From Methanococcoides methylutens (GTDB lineage: Archaea > Halobacteriota > Methanosarcinia > Methanosarcinales > Methanosarcinaceae), in the NCBI RefSeq assembly GCF_000765475.1, contig NZ_JRHO01000010.1, positions 62,001-126,000 on the forward strand: a stretch of 64,000 nucleotides of DNA, written 5' to 3'. The first letter of the stretch is position 1. Each line of letters starts with the position of its first letter. Of this stretch, positions 47,961-55,270 are shown piece after piece. Made by a program: the position numbers and the translations under genes. Under the pieces are notes generated by a model. That model was not told where the DNA came from, made no database searches, and was given only the letters and a program-made list of their open reading frames with translations.

Positions 47961-49736
47961 ATGGCTGTAAAGGATGACTTAAGGACCCCTATCGTATGTG
48001 TAATGGGGCATGTGGATCACGGAAAGACCTCACTGCTCGATAACATCCGCGGAAGTGCGGTTGTGTCCGGAGAGGCTGGTGCTATTACCCAGCATATCGG
48101 TGCAACCGAGGTTCCTATAGGATCCATTGTGGAGAAATGTGGAAATCCCGGTTTACTGGACCAGTTTGTTGTTCCAGGTCTTTTGTTCATTGATACTCCC
48201 GGGCATCATGCTTTTACGACCCTTAGGAGTCGTGGCGGAGCTCTTGCGGACCTTGCTGTTGTTATAGTGGATATTAATGAGGGTTTCAAGCCCCAGACCA
48301 TTGAAAGCCTGCATATATTGAAGCAGCACAAAACTCCTTTTGTAGTGGTTGCCAATAAGATCGACAAGATACACGGCTGGAATCCACAAAAGGATTCTCC
48401 TTTCATGGCATCCTACAACAAGCAAAGCGAGCATGTGAGGACCAGTCTGGACAACAAGTTCTATGAGGTTATCGGTGAGCTTTATAATCATGGATTCAGC
48501 TCGGACCGATACGATCGGGTGGCCGATTTCCAGCATAATATTGGTGTCATACCTATCAGTGCTATCACCGGGGAAGGAATACCTGACCTCTTGATGGTGC
48601 TTCTGGGACTGGCACAGAGATTTCTGGAATCCAACCTCCATTACGATGCAACTGGTCCGGGTGTCGGAACCGTGCTTGAAGTAAAGGAAGAACGCGGTCT
48701 TGGAACCACTGTTGATCTTATACTTTATGACGGAACGCTGAAAAAAGGCGATACTATCGTAGTTGGAAGCCTGGATGAGCCTATACAGACAAAAGTGCGT
48801 GCGGTGCTGAAACCTCGTGTCCTTTCCGAGATCAATGTGGAGGACAAGTTCAAACAGGTCAGCAAAGTAACAGCCGCTATAGGTGTAAAGATCTCAGCTC
48901 CTAATCTTGATGGAGCCCTTTCAGGCGGGTCTGTGAGAGTAGCAACTCCTGAGACCCTTGAGACGGTTGTTGAGGAAGTTCGCAGTGAGGTTGAGGATGT
49001 TCAGATCGATACTGACCAGAGCGGTATAGCCATCAAAGCAGATACTATCGGATCTCTTGAAGCTCTCGTAAATGAGTTGAAGAAAGAAGATATTCCTATT
49101 CGCAAAGCAGATGTGGGTGATATCTCCAACAGGGATATTGTGGAAGTTTCAGCTATTGAAGACCCATTCCACTCTGTGATAGTTGGATTTAATGTTAATA
49201 TTCTTCCTGATGCAAAGGAGAAGTTACAATCTACAAATGTCAAACTGTTCATGAACGATGTCATCTATCGTCTTATTGACGATTATAAGGACTGGGTGAA
49301 AGAGCAGCGTGCACTTTCTGAGAAAACGATCTCCGAGACCATCATCAAGCCCGGAATGTTCACTATCATGCCTGATTGTACATTCAGGCAGAGCAAACCG
49401 GCTGTTGTAGGTGTAAGGGTCATTGGCGGTGTTGTAAAGACCAAGGTAGATGTAACCAATGAAGATGGCATTGTTGTTGGTACTATAAAAGGCCTGCAAT
49501 CCAGAGGGGAGAATGTTGGCGAAGCACGTATTGGGATGGAAGTTGCTATGAGTCTCGAAGGCCCAACAGTGGGGCGACAGATACACGAAGGCGACGTCCT
49601 GCATGCTAATATACCTGAAAGACATGCCAAGATCCTTGAGCATGAACTTTACGATTCACTTTCGGCGGACGAATTAGACGCAATGGATGCATTTCTTGAG
49701 ATCAAAAGAAGGGGCAACCCCTTCTGGGCGAAATAA
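47961..49736 (+). CDS. infB: Translation initiation factor IF-2 / aIF5B
   Basis: A 591-residue GTPase that helps join ribosomal subunits. G motifs: G1 GHVDHGKTSLLD, G3 DTPGHHAFTTLRSRGG, G4 NKID. It then has the usual IF2 domains II-IV (GPGVGTVLEVKEERGLGTTV, and IIKPGMFTIMPDCTFRQSKP). The short N terminus is typical of the archaeal factor. SD AAAGGGAG is ahead of the ATG. rps6e follows 84 bp downstream. Confidence 0.96.
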   Translation: MAVKDDLRTPIVCVMGHVDHGKTSLLDNIRGSAVVSGEAGAITQHIGATEVPIGSIVEKCGNPGLLDQFVVPGLLFIDTPGHHAFTTLRSRGGALADLAVVIVDINEGFKPQTIESLHILKQHKTPFVVVANKIDKIHGWNPQKDSPFMASYNKQSEHVRTSLDNKFYEVIGELYNHGFSSDRYDRVADFQHNIGVIPISAITGEGIPDLLMVLLGLAQRFLESNLHYDATGPGVGTVLEVKEERGLGTTVDLILYDGTLKKGDTIVVGSLDEPIQTKVRAVLKPRVLSEINVEDKFKQVSKVTAAIGVKISAPNLDGALSGGSVRVATPETLETVVEEVRSEVEDVQIDTDQSGIAIKADTIGSLEALVNELKKEDIPIRKADVGDISNRDIVEVSAIEDPFHSVIVGFNVNILPDAKEKLQSTNVKLFMNDVIYRLIDDYKDWVKEQRALSEKTISETIIKPGMFTIMPDCTFRQSKPAVVGVRVIGGVVKTKVDVTNEDGIVVGTIKGLQSRGENVGEARIGMEVAMSLEGPTVGRQIHEGDVLHANIPERHAKILEHELYDSLSADELDAMDAFLEIKRRGNPFWAK

Positions 49737-49820
49737 ATATAATATATATGTCTGTTAGACATATACCAGATCAAATTAATTAAACAATAGATAAATATTA
49801 CTAATATTTGGAGGCAAATC

Positions 49821-50228
49821 ATGGCAGATTTTAAAGTTGTAGTTTCAGATCCAAAAACCAAGACCTACCAGTTCGATATCACTGGTGCTGAATCAAACCA
49901 GTTCATCGGTAAGGCTATTGGCCAGACCGTAGATGGTTCAACAGTAGGTCTGGATGGATACACCCTGACAATCACAGGCGGTACTGATGACAGTGGTTTC
50001 GTAATGAGCCCTGACCTTCCTGGTTCTAAGAGACAGAAGGTCCTTGTTGCAAGAGGCGTCGGTTACACGCCAAAAGCAAGAGGTGTACGCCGCCGAAAGT
50101 TCCTTCGTGGAAGGGAAGTCGCAACCGATATTACCCAGATCAACACAAAGGTTACTGCATACGGTGACAAGACCATTGAGGACATCCTCGGTGGCGGTGC
50201 AGAAGCTGAAGCACCTGCAGAAGAGTGA
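49821..50228 (+). CDS. rps6e: Ribosomal protein eS6
   Basis: A 135-residue small-subunit protein ([20 protein letters not shown]) with [39 protein letters not shown] and [14 protein letters not shown]. The end is acidic and Ala-rich. SD GGAGG precedes the ATG. A terminator hairpin overlaps its stop. Confidence 0.95.
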   Translation: MADFKVVVSDPKTKTYQFDITGAESNQFIGKAIGQTVDGSTVGLDGYTLTITGGTDDSGFVMSPDLPGSKRQKVLVARGVGYTPKARGVRRRKFLRGREVATDITQINTKVTAYGDKTIEDILGGGAEAEAPAEE

Positions 50229-50260
50229 TCCTTTCACTCTTTTCTTATCTTTTTTTAATT
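50221..50260 (+). terminator. Hairpin terminator after rps6e
   Basis: AAGAGTGA (50221-50228) pairs with TCACTCTT (50234-50241), 8 perfect bp with a 5-nt loop, followed by T-rich sequence with a run of seven T. Confidence 0.75.
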
Positions 50261-50412
50261 TTAGTTTATTTATTAGCTCTTATCGAATTTAACTCGTTTA
50301 ATTTAATTCATTTAATCCAATAGTTAAATCTATCAACAAGTTCATTTCGTTAGAAAAAGTAAAGCATCAATAGTTATGTTCTATTGATTGATTCTTTATG
50401 CCTGACCTTGCA

Positions 50413-51705
50413 TTATTTTGATCTTGTATATTTTGGTGTGCCCAGCCCAACATCGATGAGCACTTTCTTCTTGACAAGACCATCTATGAATTTTTTAGCC
50501 CCGGTCAAGTTAAGCCCGGAATATTCCATAACCTCGCCGAGGTCAAAGTATTCTTCCTCTTCAATGAGTTGATCCACGATCTCTGTCAATTTGGTCCGGG
50601 TTCCATTTGAGGAATGCCAGAATGCGAATTTCCGATTATTTTCATCAGTTTCATTGTATATAAGATCGTCTTCCACTAGATCGTATAGGAAAAATCCCAG
50701 TCTCTGATGTGAATATGTCCTTGCCCAATCCTTTATACTTTGATCCCAGGAACTGTTGATAAAACACAGGCTCATATACTGGTTTTGTTCGATGGTATTT
50801 GCTTTTGCCTGTATCATCTCGATGATTTCTCTCTTGTCGTCTATGGATTTCCAATAATTGTCTACGATAAGCATTGGAGTTTTGAACCTGCCTTCTTTTA
50901 TGGAACCACGGACACTTCTTTTTGAAAGTTCGACCTTCCATTGCTTGTCTGCGATATATTCTCCATTATAAGATACCTCAGGATGTTGTTTCTCAAATTT
51001 TTGCTCCAGGGTATTAATGTAACGGTAGAGTTTTGAAAGGGTTTCAGTATCAAGTTCACTTTTTTTAGCAGGGGCCTGTATGTCATACCGGGCTGATGTT
51101 TCATCTTCAATATCATCAGCTGGATTGGTCTTGGTTTCGGAGGGGAATGTTTCAGATGTCTCAGACATTTCGATTTTGTCTTCTGCAGGGGCTTTTTCCT
51201 CAGCTTCCTTCTGGTCCTGCTCTCTTAGTTCCTTTTCCTGCCTTTCCCTTTCCTCTCTTTGAGCTTGCTTTTTACTTACGATCCTGTTCTCATATTCGCT
51301 CAGGTTCTTGCTTGTAAGTTCGATCCTGTGGCTAAATCCCATCTCTATTTTATCCACAAGGTCACTGATGGTAAAAACATCGATACTCTCGCCGGTAGCA
51401 AGTGCATTCTCCACTTCCTGAAGCAGCATCCTAGATGTTTCTACGAATCTTTCTTCATTCTCGTAGAAATCATCAATATTGCCTTCGTGACTTCCGAAGG
51501 AGTCAAGTTCTTTCTTTTCAGCTTCTGATACTAGTCCTGTTATTCTTGTCCGAAGCTGTCGAAGTTGTGATGTCGCGGCTGAATCCTTTTGTTGATAGGT
51601 CTTCTGGATCAGTTTTTCTATACGTGAATGCGTGCTCTTCAAGAGTTCATGCACTTTTTTCCTGTTCTCTTCCTGCAATGTTGTGGGATGGGATTCCAGA
51701 TCCAT
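50413..51705 (-). CDS. Coiled-coil and winged-helix protein of the ESCRT-like cluster
   Basis: A 430-residue cytoplasmic protein of no family I can name. The N-terminal ~130 residues are helical with coiled-coil character (EENRKKVHELLKSTHSRIEK). A Glu/Lys-rich stretch with QREERERQEKELREQ leads to a long acidic linker. The last ~70 residues look like a winged helix (EYFDLGEVMEYSGLNLTGAK and KFIDGLVKKKVLIDVGLGTP). The ATG at 51705 is used because of GAGTGA a few bases upstream; a GTG at 51714 is possible. It follows the MIT-AAA gene by about 20 bp. It may act as a bridge to the ATPase, as winged-helix proteins do in ESCRT systems, but this is speculation. Confidence 0.6.
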   Translation of the reverse strand: MDLESHPTTLQEENRKKVHELLKSTHSRIEKLIQKTYQQKDSAATSQLRQLRTRITGLVSEAEKKELDSFGSHEGNIDDFYENEERFVETSRMLLQEVENALATGESIDVFTISDLVDKIEMGFSHRIELTSKNLSEYENRIVSKKQAQREERERQEKELREQDQKEAEEKAPAEDKIEMSETSETFPSETKTNPADDIEDETSARYDIQAPAKKSELDTETLSKLYRYINTLEQKFEKQHPEVSYNGEYIADKQWKVELSKRSVRGSIKEGRFKTPMLIVDNYWKSIDDKREIIEMIQAKANTIEQNQYMSLCFINSSWDQSIKDWARTYSHQRLGFFLYDLVEDDLIYNETDENNRKFAFWHSSNGTRTKLTEIVDQLIEEEEYFDLGEVMEYSGLNLTGAKKFIDGLVKKKVLIDVGLGTPKYTRSK

Positions 51706-51723
51706 ATCGTTCACTCTCTGTTA

Positions 51724-52872
51724 TCAGTGGAATAGCTCGCTAAAGACTTCCTCTTCGCCGCTCTTCTTTATTTCACGCTGTGCTTCGGAATACCAGCTAG
51801 TGATGGACGGTTTCCTTTGCTCAAGTACTTTGATGAAATCATTCATCTTTATCTTCCGGGGCTCTGCACCACGAAGTGCCTCTCCAAGAGGAATGTCAGC
51901 AGCTTCTTTGCAGATTGCTGAAATGTCTGCTCCGGAATATGATCCGGTCATCTCTGCAAGTTTATCGACATTAACATCATTATCGATCGGCCTTTTTTTA
52001 AGGTTAAGTTTAAAAATAGCGATCCTTGCAGGAAGGTCAGGTTCCGGTACGAATACAAGTTTACTGAAACGTCCCGGTCTGCGAAGTGCGGGGTCAATGG
52101 CCCATGGTTCGTTGGTAGCTGAAAGAACAAGCAGGTTGTCATCGGCTGTATCCACTCCATCCATCTGGGCAAGCAGTTCGTTGACCACCCTTTTGGCATA
52201 GTCTTCTGCTTCGCTTCTTCTGCCTGCAATAGAATCGATCTCGTCAAAAAAGATGATCGCTTTCTCACATTCCCTGGCAGTGTCAAAGACTTTTTTTATG
52301 TTCTTCTCGGAAGCACCTACCCACTTGCTTACAATACTACTGGTCTTTACACTGATGAAGTCAGCACCGCACTCCTTTGCAGCTGCCTTTGCCATCATTG
52401 TCTTTCCACAACCAGGAGGTCCGTGCAGTAGTATTCCTTCACCGGCCTTCTGTCCGTACATCTGGTATAGTTCCTTGTGGGTGAATGGGTATATGATGGC
52501 TTTTCTGATATCCTCTTTCACAGTCTCAAGGCCTCCGATATCCGAAAATCCGATATCAGGCTTTTCTGTCATTATCAGGTCATCTTTTGATAATGATGAT
52601 TCGTCGGTATCCTCTTTTGTTCCTGTGCCTGAGCCAGAATATTGGACGCCTGAACTTTTGAATGACTGCGCCTTTGCAAAAAGATGTTCTGCAAGGTCAT
52701 GTTGTGTATTCTTGTCGATTTTGTCAGTTGAGAGCTTTGAAGCTTCATTGTAGAGCTTTGCAGACTTGAGATAAAGTTCCCTTGCTCTCTCTTTTTCATT
52801 CTCTTCTTCCAATGTCTTAGCAGCTTTTGCATAACCCCTTGCCTGTGCTGCCAGTGAACTTGCAGATCCCAG
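51724..52872 (-). CDS. Vps4/CdvC-like AAA ATPase with an N-terminal MIT-like domain
   Basis: A 382-residue protein. Residues ~1-75 are three helices resembling an MIT domain (ARGYAKAAKTLEEENEKER, ARELYLKSAKLYNEASKL, HDLAEHLFAKAQSFKSSG). A Ser/Gly/Thr-rich linker leads to one AAA domain with Walker A GPPGCGKT (~151-158), pore loop SKWVGASEK, Walker B FFDEIDSI (~208-215) and the Arg-finger block ALRRPGRF. The pore loop nearly matches that of Vps4 (SKWMGESEK). It has one AAA domain, unlike CDC48. The track-style start TTG (52812) would cut the first MIT helix; GGAGGTG lies five bases before an in-frame CTG at 52870-52872, which I use. Confidence 0.78.
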   Translation of the reverse strand: MGSASSLAAQARGYAKAAKTLEEENEKERARELYLKSAKLYNEASKLSTDKIDKNTQHDLAEHLFAKAQSFKSSGVQYSGSGTGTKEDTDESSLSKDDLIMTEKPDIGFSDIGGLETVKEDIRKAIIYPFTHKELYQMYGQKAGEGILLHGPPGCGKTMMAKAAAKECGADFISVKTSSIVSKWVGASEKNIKKVFDTARECEKAIIFFDEIDSIAGRRSEAEDYAKRVVNELLAQMDGVDTADDNLLVLSATNEPWAIDPALRRPGRFSKLVFVPEPDLPARIAIFKLNLKKRPIDNDVNVDKLAEMTGSYSGADISAICKEAADIPLGEALRGAEPRKIKMNDFIKVLEQRKPSITSWYSEAQREIKKSGEEEVFSELFH

Positions 52873-52917
52873 ATTTGCACCTCCAAAGTATCTGTAGGTC
52901 AGTATGATCCTGCTGGA

Positions 52918-53487
52918 TCATTCTGACTCGGCCATTTCTGATTTGATCTTCTTTGATAGTTCATCTTTGGATGATGTGTCAGTGCTAAGTTCTGCCAGTA
53001 ACTCAGACCTGAGTGAATCCTGTATTTCGCTGAGTTCTGAACCTCCGTTCATAGCGGCATCCATTGAAGAAGTCATCATACTGGTGGCGGTGTTCACTTT
53101 TTCCATGGATGTACGAATATTGGTGACCGCTCCCTCAAGCTTTGATGTATCAAAACCAAGTTCTTTTTGCCATTTTCCGAGGTTATCTCCTATTTCAACT
53201 ACTTCTTTTAGTCCGGTCTGCATTTCGATAACGTCGGTCATGGACTGTGCCATCTCTACCATGCTGCCGATGGTATTCACCTGTCCATCGACCATCGAAT
53301 ATCTGCGGGAGGCTACCCTAAACTCTCTGTCGTTACCTTCCGAAAGAGCTTCTTTGGCCTTTGCACGAGCTGCTTCTCTCTTTTTGCCAAGTTCTTTTTC
53401 TCGTGCTGTTAGTCTCTGTTCAGACATTGATAACTTTGTTTTCAGTTCTTCAGGTGATACTTTCTTGAATGGATTGGTGAATCCCAT
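52918..53487 (-). CDS. ESCRT-III/Snf7-like coiled-coil protein
   Basis: A 189-residue, all-helical protein. Residues 11-65 are strongly basic and coiled-coil (SEQRLTAREKELGKKREAAR), then helices with VNTIGSMVEMAQSMTDVIEM and KLEGAVTNIRTSMEKVNTAT, and an acidic C-terminal part (SELLAELSTD, KDELSKKIKSEMAES). This basic-then-acidic helical plan is that of ESCRT-III proteins, and LSKKIKSEM may be an MIT-binding helix. The next gene encodes an MIT-AAA ATPase, which strengthens the call. No membrane helix. AGGAGG lies seven bases before the ATG, which shares its T with the regulator's stop. Confidence 0.68.
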   Translation of the reverse strand: MGFTNPFKKVSPEELKTKLSMSEQRLTAREKELGKKREAARAKAKEALSEGNDREFRVASRRYSMVDGQVNTIGSMVEMAQSMTDVIEMQTGLKEVVEIGDNLGKWQKELGFDTSKLEGAVTNIRTSMEKVNTATSMMTSSMDAAMNGGSELSEIQDSLRSELLAELSTDTSSKDELSKKIKSEMAESE

Positions 53488-53642
53488 TATATTTCCTCCT
53501 CCATTTTCTTTTGTTTGGCATACCTTATACATATTTTCAATGCTTCAGAAGTGTTGATGGCAACTCCTTCTTCAACAAGATGTTGTAGGTATTGTTTGCT
53601 GTCTTCTGAGACTCTTGCACTGACTGGATACGAGCGACCCAT
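53487..53642 (-). CDS. Small ribbon-helix-helix DNA-binding protein
   Basis: A 51-residue protein: a strand (YPVSARVSED), a helix (SKQYLQHLVEEG), then a second helix (TSEALKICIRYAKQKK). This is the ribbon-helix-helix plan of CopG-like repressors, and the residue spacing fits. It is the first gene of the ESCRT-like operon and overlaps the next start (TAATG). SD AGAGGAAA precedes the ATG at 53642. A TATA box at about 53673-53685 should drive it. It probably binds the inverted repeat in the divergent promoter and represses both units. Confidence 0.75.
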   Translation of the reverse strand: MGRSYPVSARVSEDSKQYLQHLVEEGVAINTSEALKICIRYAKQKKMEEEI

Positions 53643-53671
53643 TTTATTTCCTCTCATTCTATTTTATTGAT

Positions 53672-53686
53672 GTTATATATATATTA
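53672..53686 (-). promoter_or_regulatory. TATA box of the RHH/ESCRT-like operon
   Basis: On the minus strand AATATATATATAAC lies 30-44 bp before the RHH start at 53642, giving a short leader. It is the strongest TATA-like string on that strand in the divergent spacer. Confidence 0.6.
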
Positions 53687-53704
53687 TTTTGTGCAGTTGA
53701 CCTG

Positions 53705-53739
53705 TTTTTATTGATATGTCTCTTATTGCTCAATAAAAA
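53705..53739. promoter_or_regulatory. Perfect inverted repeat in the divergent promoter (probable operator)
   Basis: TTTTTATTGA (53705-53714) and TCAATAAAAA (53730-53739) are perfect 10-bp arms with a 15-bp spacer, placed upstream of both TATA boxes. Ribbon-helix-helix proteins bind such symmetric sites. It should be the site of the regulator encoded at 53487-53642. Confidence 0.55.
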
Positions 53740-53779
53740 ATCAGCTCTGGTGTATGCCCATGTATACAATAGAAAACAT

Positions 53780-53790
53780 TATATATAATA
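53780..53790 (+). promoter_or_regulatory. TATA box of the SPFH gene
   Basis: TATATATAATA lies about 55-65 bp before the SPFH start at 53844, so transcription would start near 53810. Confidence 0.55.
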
Positions 53791-53843
53791 TTTGTTCAAT
53801 GTTAATCTATAGCATATTGCCGGATGATGGAGGTATTGGAACT

Positions 53844-55130
53844 ATGGTGTTCAAATGGAAGAAGGATCTTGATGATATTGCACGTGTTATCCCTAAGAAG
53901 AATGTAAAAGGTTTCTTCAGCAAGTCAATTACGCTCTCACCTAATGAGAAAGCTGTTATGATTAAGAATGGTGTAGTTGAAGACATCATCGACAGTGGGA
54001 AAATGAGAGTTGGTGGCCTGCTAAAACCAGGGAACTTACGCAAAGATGTGGATATTGCTCTGATCGATACCTCTTTTAAGGAGCTGAGGTGGGAAGTTCC
54101 CGGCCTGTGGACCCGTGATGATCAGGAAGTTGGATGTGGGGGCATACTGAGATTTACGATTAATGATCCAAAAAAGTTCTTCAGCATGATATTTTCCTAT
54201 ACGGTTGCGGAGAAGAACGGGGAAAGGAATCTCTCAATATTCGATATCTACGATCGCCTTGAGAGTGAAACGATAACCCGTGTCCTTGAACCGGAAGTGC
54301 ATGGTGAGGACATTGAATCTCTTTATGGTAATCGTGATCTTCAGCTGAGGATGGAAAATGAGCTTGAAATGCAGCTTAAGGATACTCTTTTGCTATGGGG
54401 TATCGAGCTTGTAAAATACACTTGTGAGTGGGACTTTGGCAACTATGGTGTTGTGAGAAAGGAACGCAGTGGATTTCAGGTTAAAGAGGAGCTCAAGGAA
54501 ATGTCTACCCTTGAAAGGGAAGGCGATCTGGACCGTGACAGCCGGATAAATGTTGCTTCAACAAGAGCTGGCTTTGCGGAAGAAACAGTGAGTGCAGCTC
54601 ATTACAGGACAGAGGAAGAGAAAGATACTCTTCACAGGTCCAGGATCTCGCAGATCGAGAATCAGGCCGATGCTGCTGAAGCTAAACAGGCGATCGAAAC
54701 CTTTTCTTCATGGAGGGAAGCAAAGACCGGAGCCCGAAGGGTTGATTTGGAACTTGATGAGGACATGAACGACCGCAAACATGCCCGGGACATGGAATAC
54801 ATGGGCAATGTCATGGAAAAGGGTGGTTCAGATGTTGCTACCGTCATTGCACAGGGCAGGGAGTTCCAGAACATGTCTCCTGAACAGCTAGAGGCCCTTG
54901 CCAAAATGAAAGAGGCTGAGAGCATTGCAAAAGAGGACAAGGTCCGGTTCATGATGGATGTTGAAGACCGCGAACGTGAGGATTCATATCGCAGAAAGGA
55001 ACTGGATGCTGAAATTATGGGTGCAGCACAGACCCGCAGGGCACCGGGTGTTAAAAAATGCCCTGGTTGTGGCAGTACAGTCCCTGCAGAAGCACATTTC
55101 TGTGGTCAATGCGGTACAAAGCTTGATTAA
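53844..55130 (+). CDS. SPFH (band 7)-domain protein with C-terminal zinc ribbon
   Basis: A 428-residue protein. The SPFH-like domain covers about 20-210: FFSKSITLSPNEKAVMIKNG, GLWTRDDQEVGCGGILRFTI and LLWGIELVKYTCEWDFGNYG. A long charged helical region follows, rich in Glu, Arg and Ala (MKEAESIAKEDKVRFMMDVE). The end is a zinc ribbon, CPGCGSTVPAEAHFCGQCG. SPFH proteins form cages or scaffolds at membranes. The ATG at 53844 follows GGAGGT; an earlier ATG (53754) overlaps the TATA box. It diverges from the ESCRT-like operon and sits before the PEGA protein. Confidence 0.75.
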   Translation: MVFKWKKDLDDIARVIPKKNVKGFFSKSITLSPNEKAVMIKNGVVEDIIDSGKMRVGGLLKPGNLRKDVDIALIDTSFKELRWEVPGLWTRDDQEVGCGGILRFTINDPKKFFSMIFSYTVAEKNGERNLSIFDIYDRLESETITRVLEPEVHGEDIESLYGNRDLQLRMENELEMQLKDTLLLWGIELVKYTCEWDFGNYGVVRKERSGFQVKEELKEMSTLEREGDLDRDSRINVASTRAGFAEETVSAAHYRTEEEKDTLHRSRISQIENQADAAEAKQAIETFSSWREAKTGARRVDLELDEDMNDRKHARDMEYMGNVMEKGGSDVATVIAQGREFQNMSPEQLEALAKMKEAESIAKEDKVRFMMDVEDREREDSYRRKELDAEIMGAAQTRRAPGVKKCPGCGSTVPAEAHFCGQCGTKLD

Positions 55131-55270
55131 ACTCAATGTAAGGGGCAAAGATCGACCTTTTAAAAAATATGCCATTAAAAGGATATGAATTATCTTTCTA
55201 GCTTTGCTCTGGAAAGAACTAATAGCAATCAAACTTAACATAATATACTAGTTTCCACAGGTGTCCGATC

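Noticed and set aside
51724-52872. AAA ATPase read as another CDC48 or proteasome ATPase
   Set aside because: It has only one AAA domain and a short helical N-terminal region. The pore loop and layout fit Vps4/CdvC, not the double-AAA CDC48 or the coiled-coil/OB PAN type.
53754-53843. Longer N terminus of the SPFH protein from an ATG at 53754
   Set aside because: It would overlap the TATA box and has no ribosome site, while GGAGGT fits the ATG at 53844.
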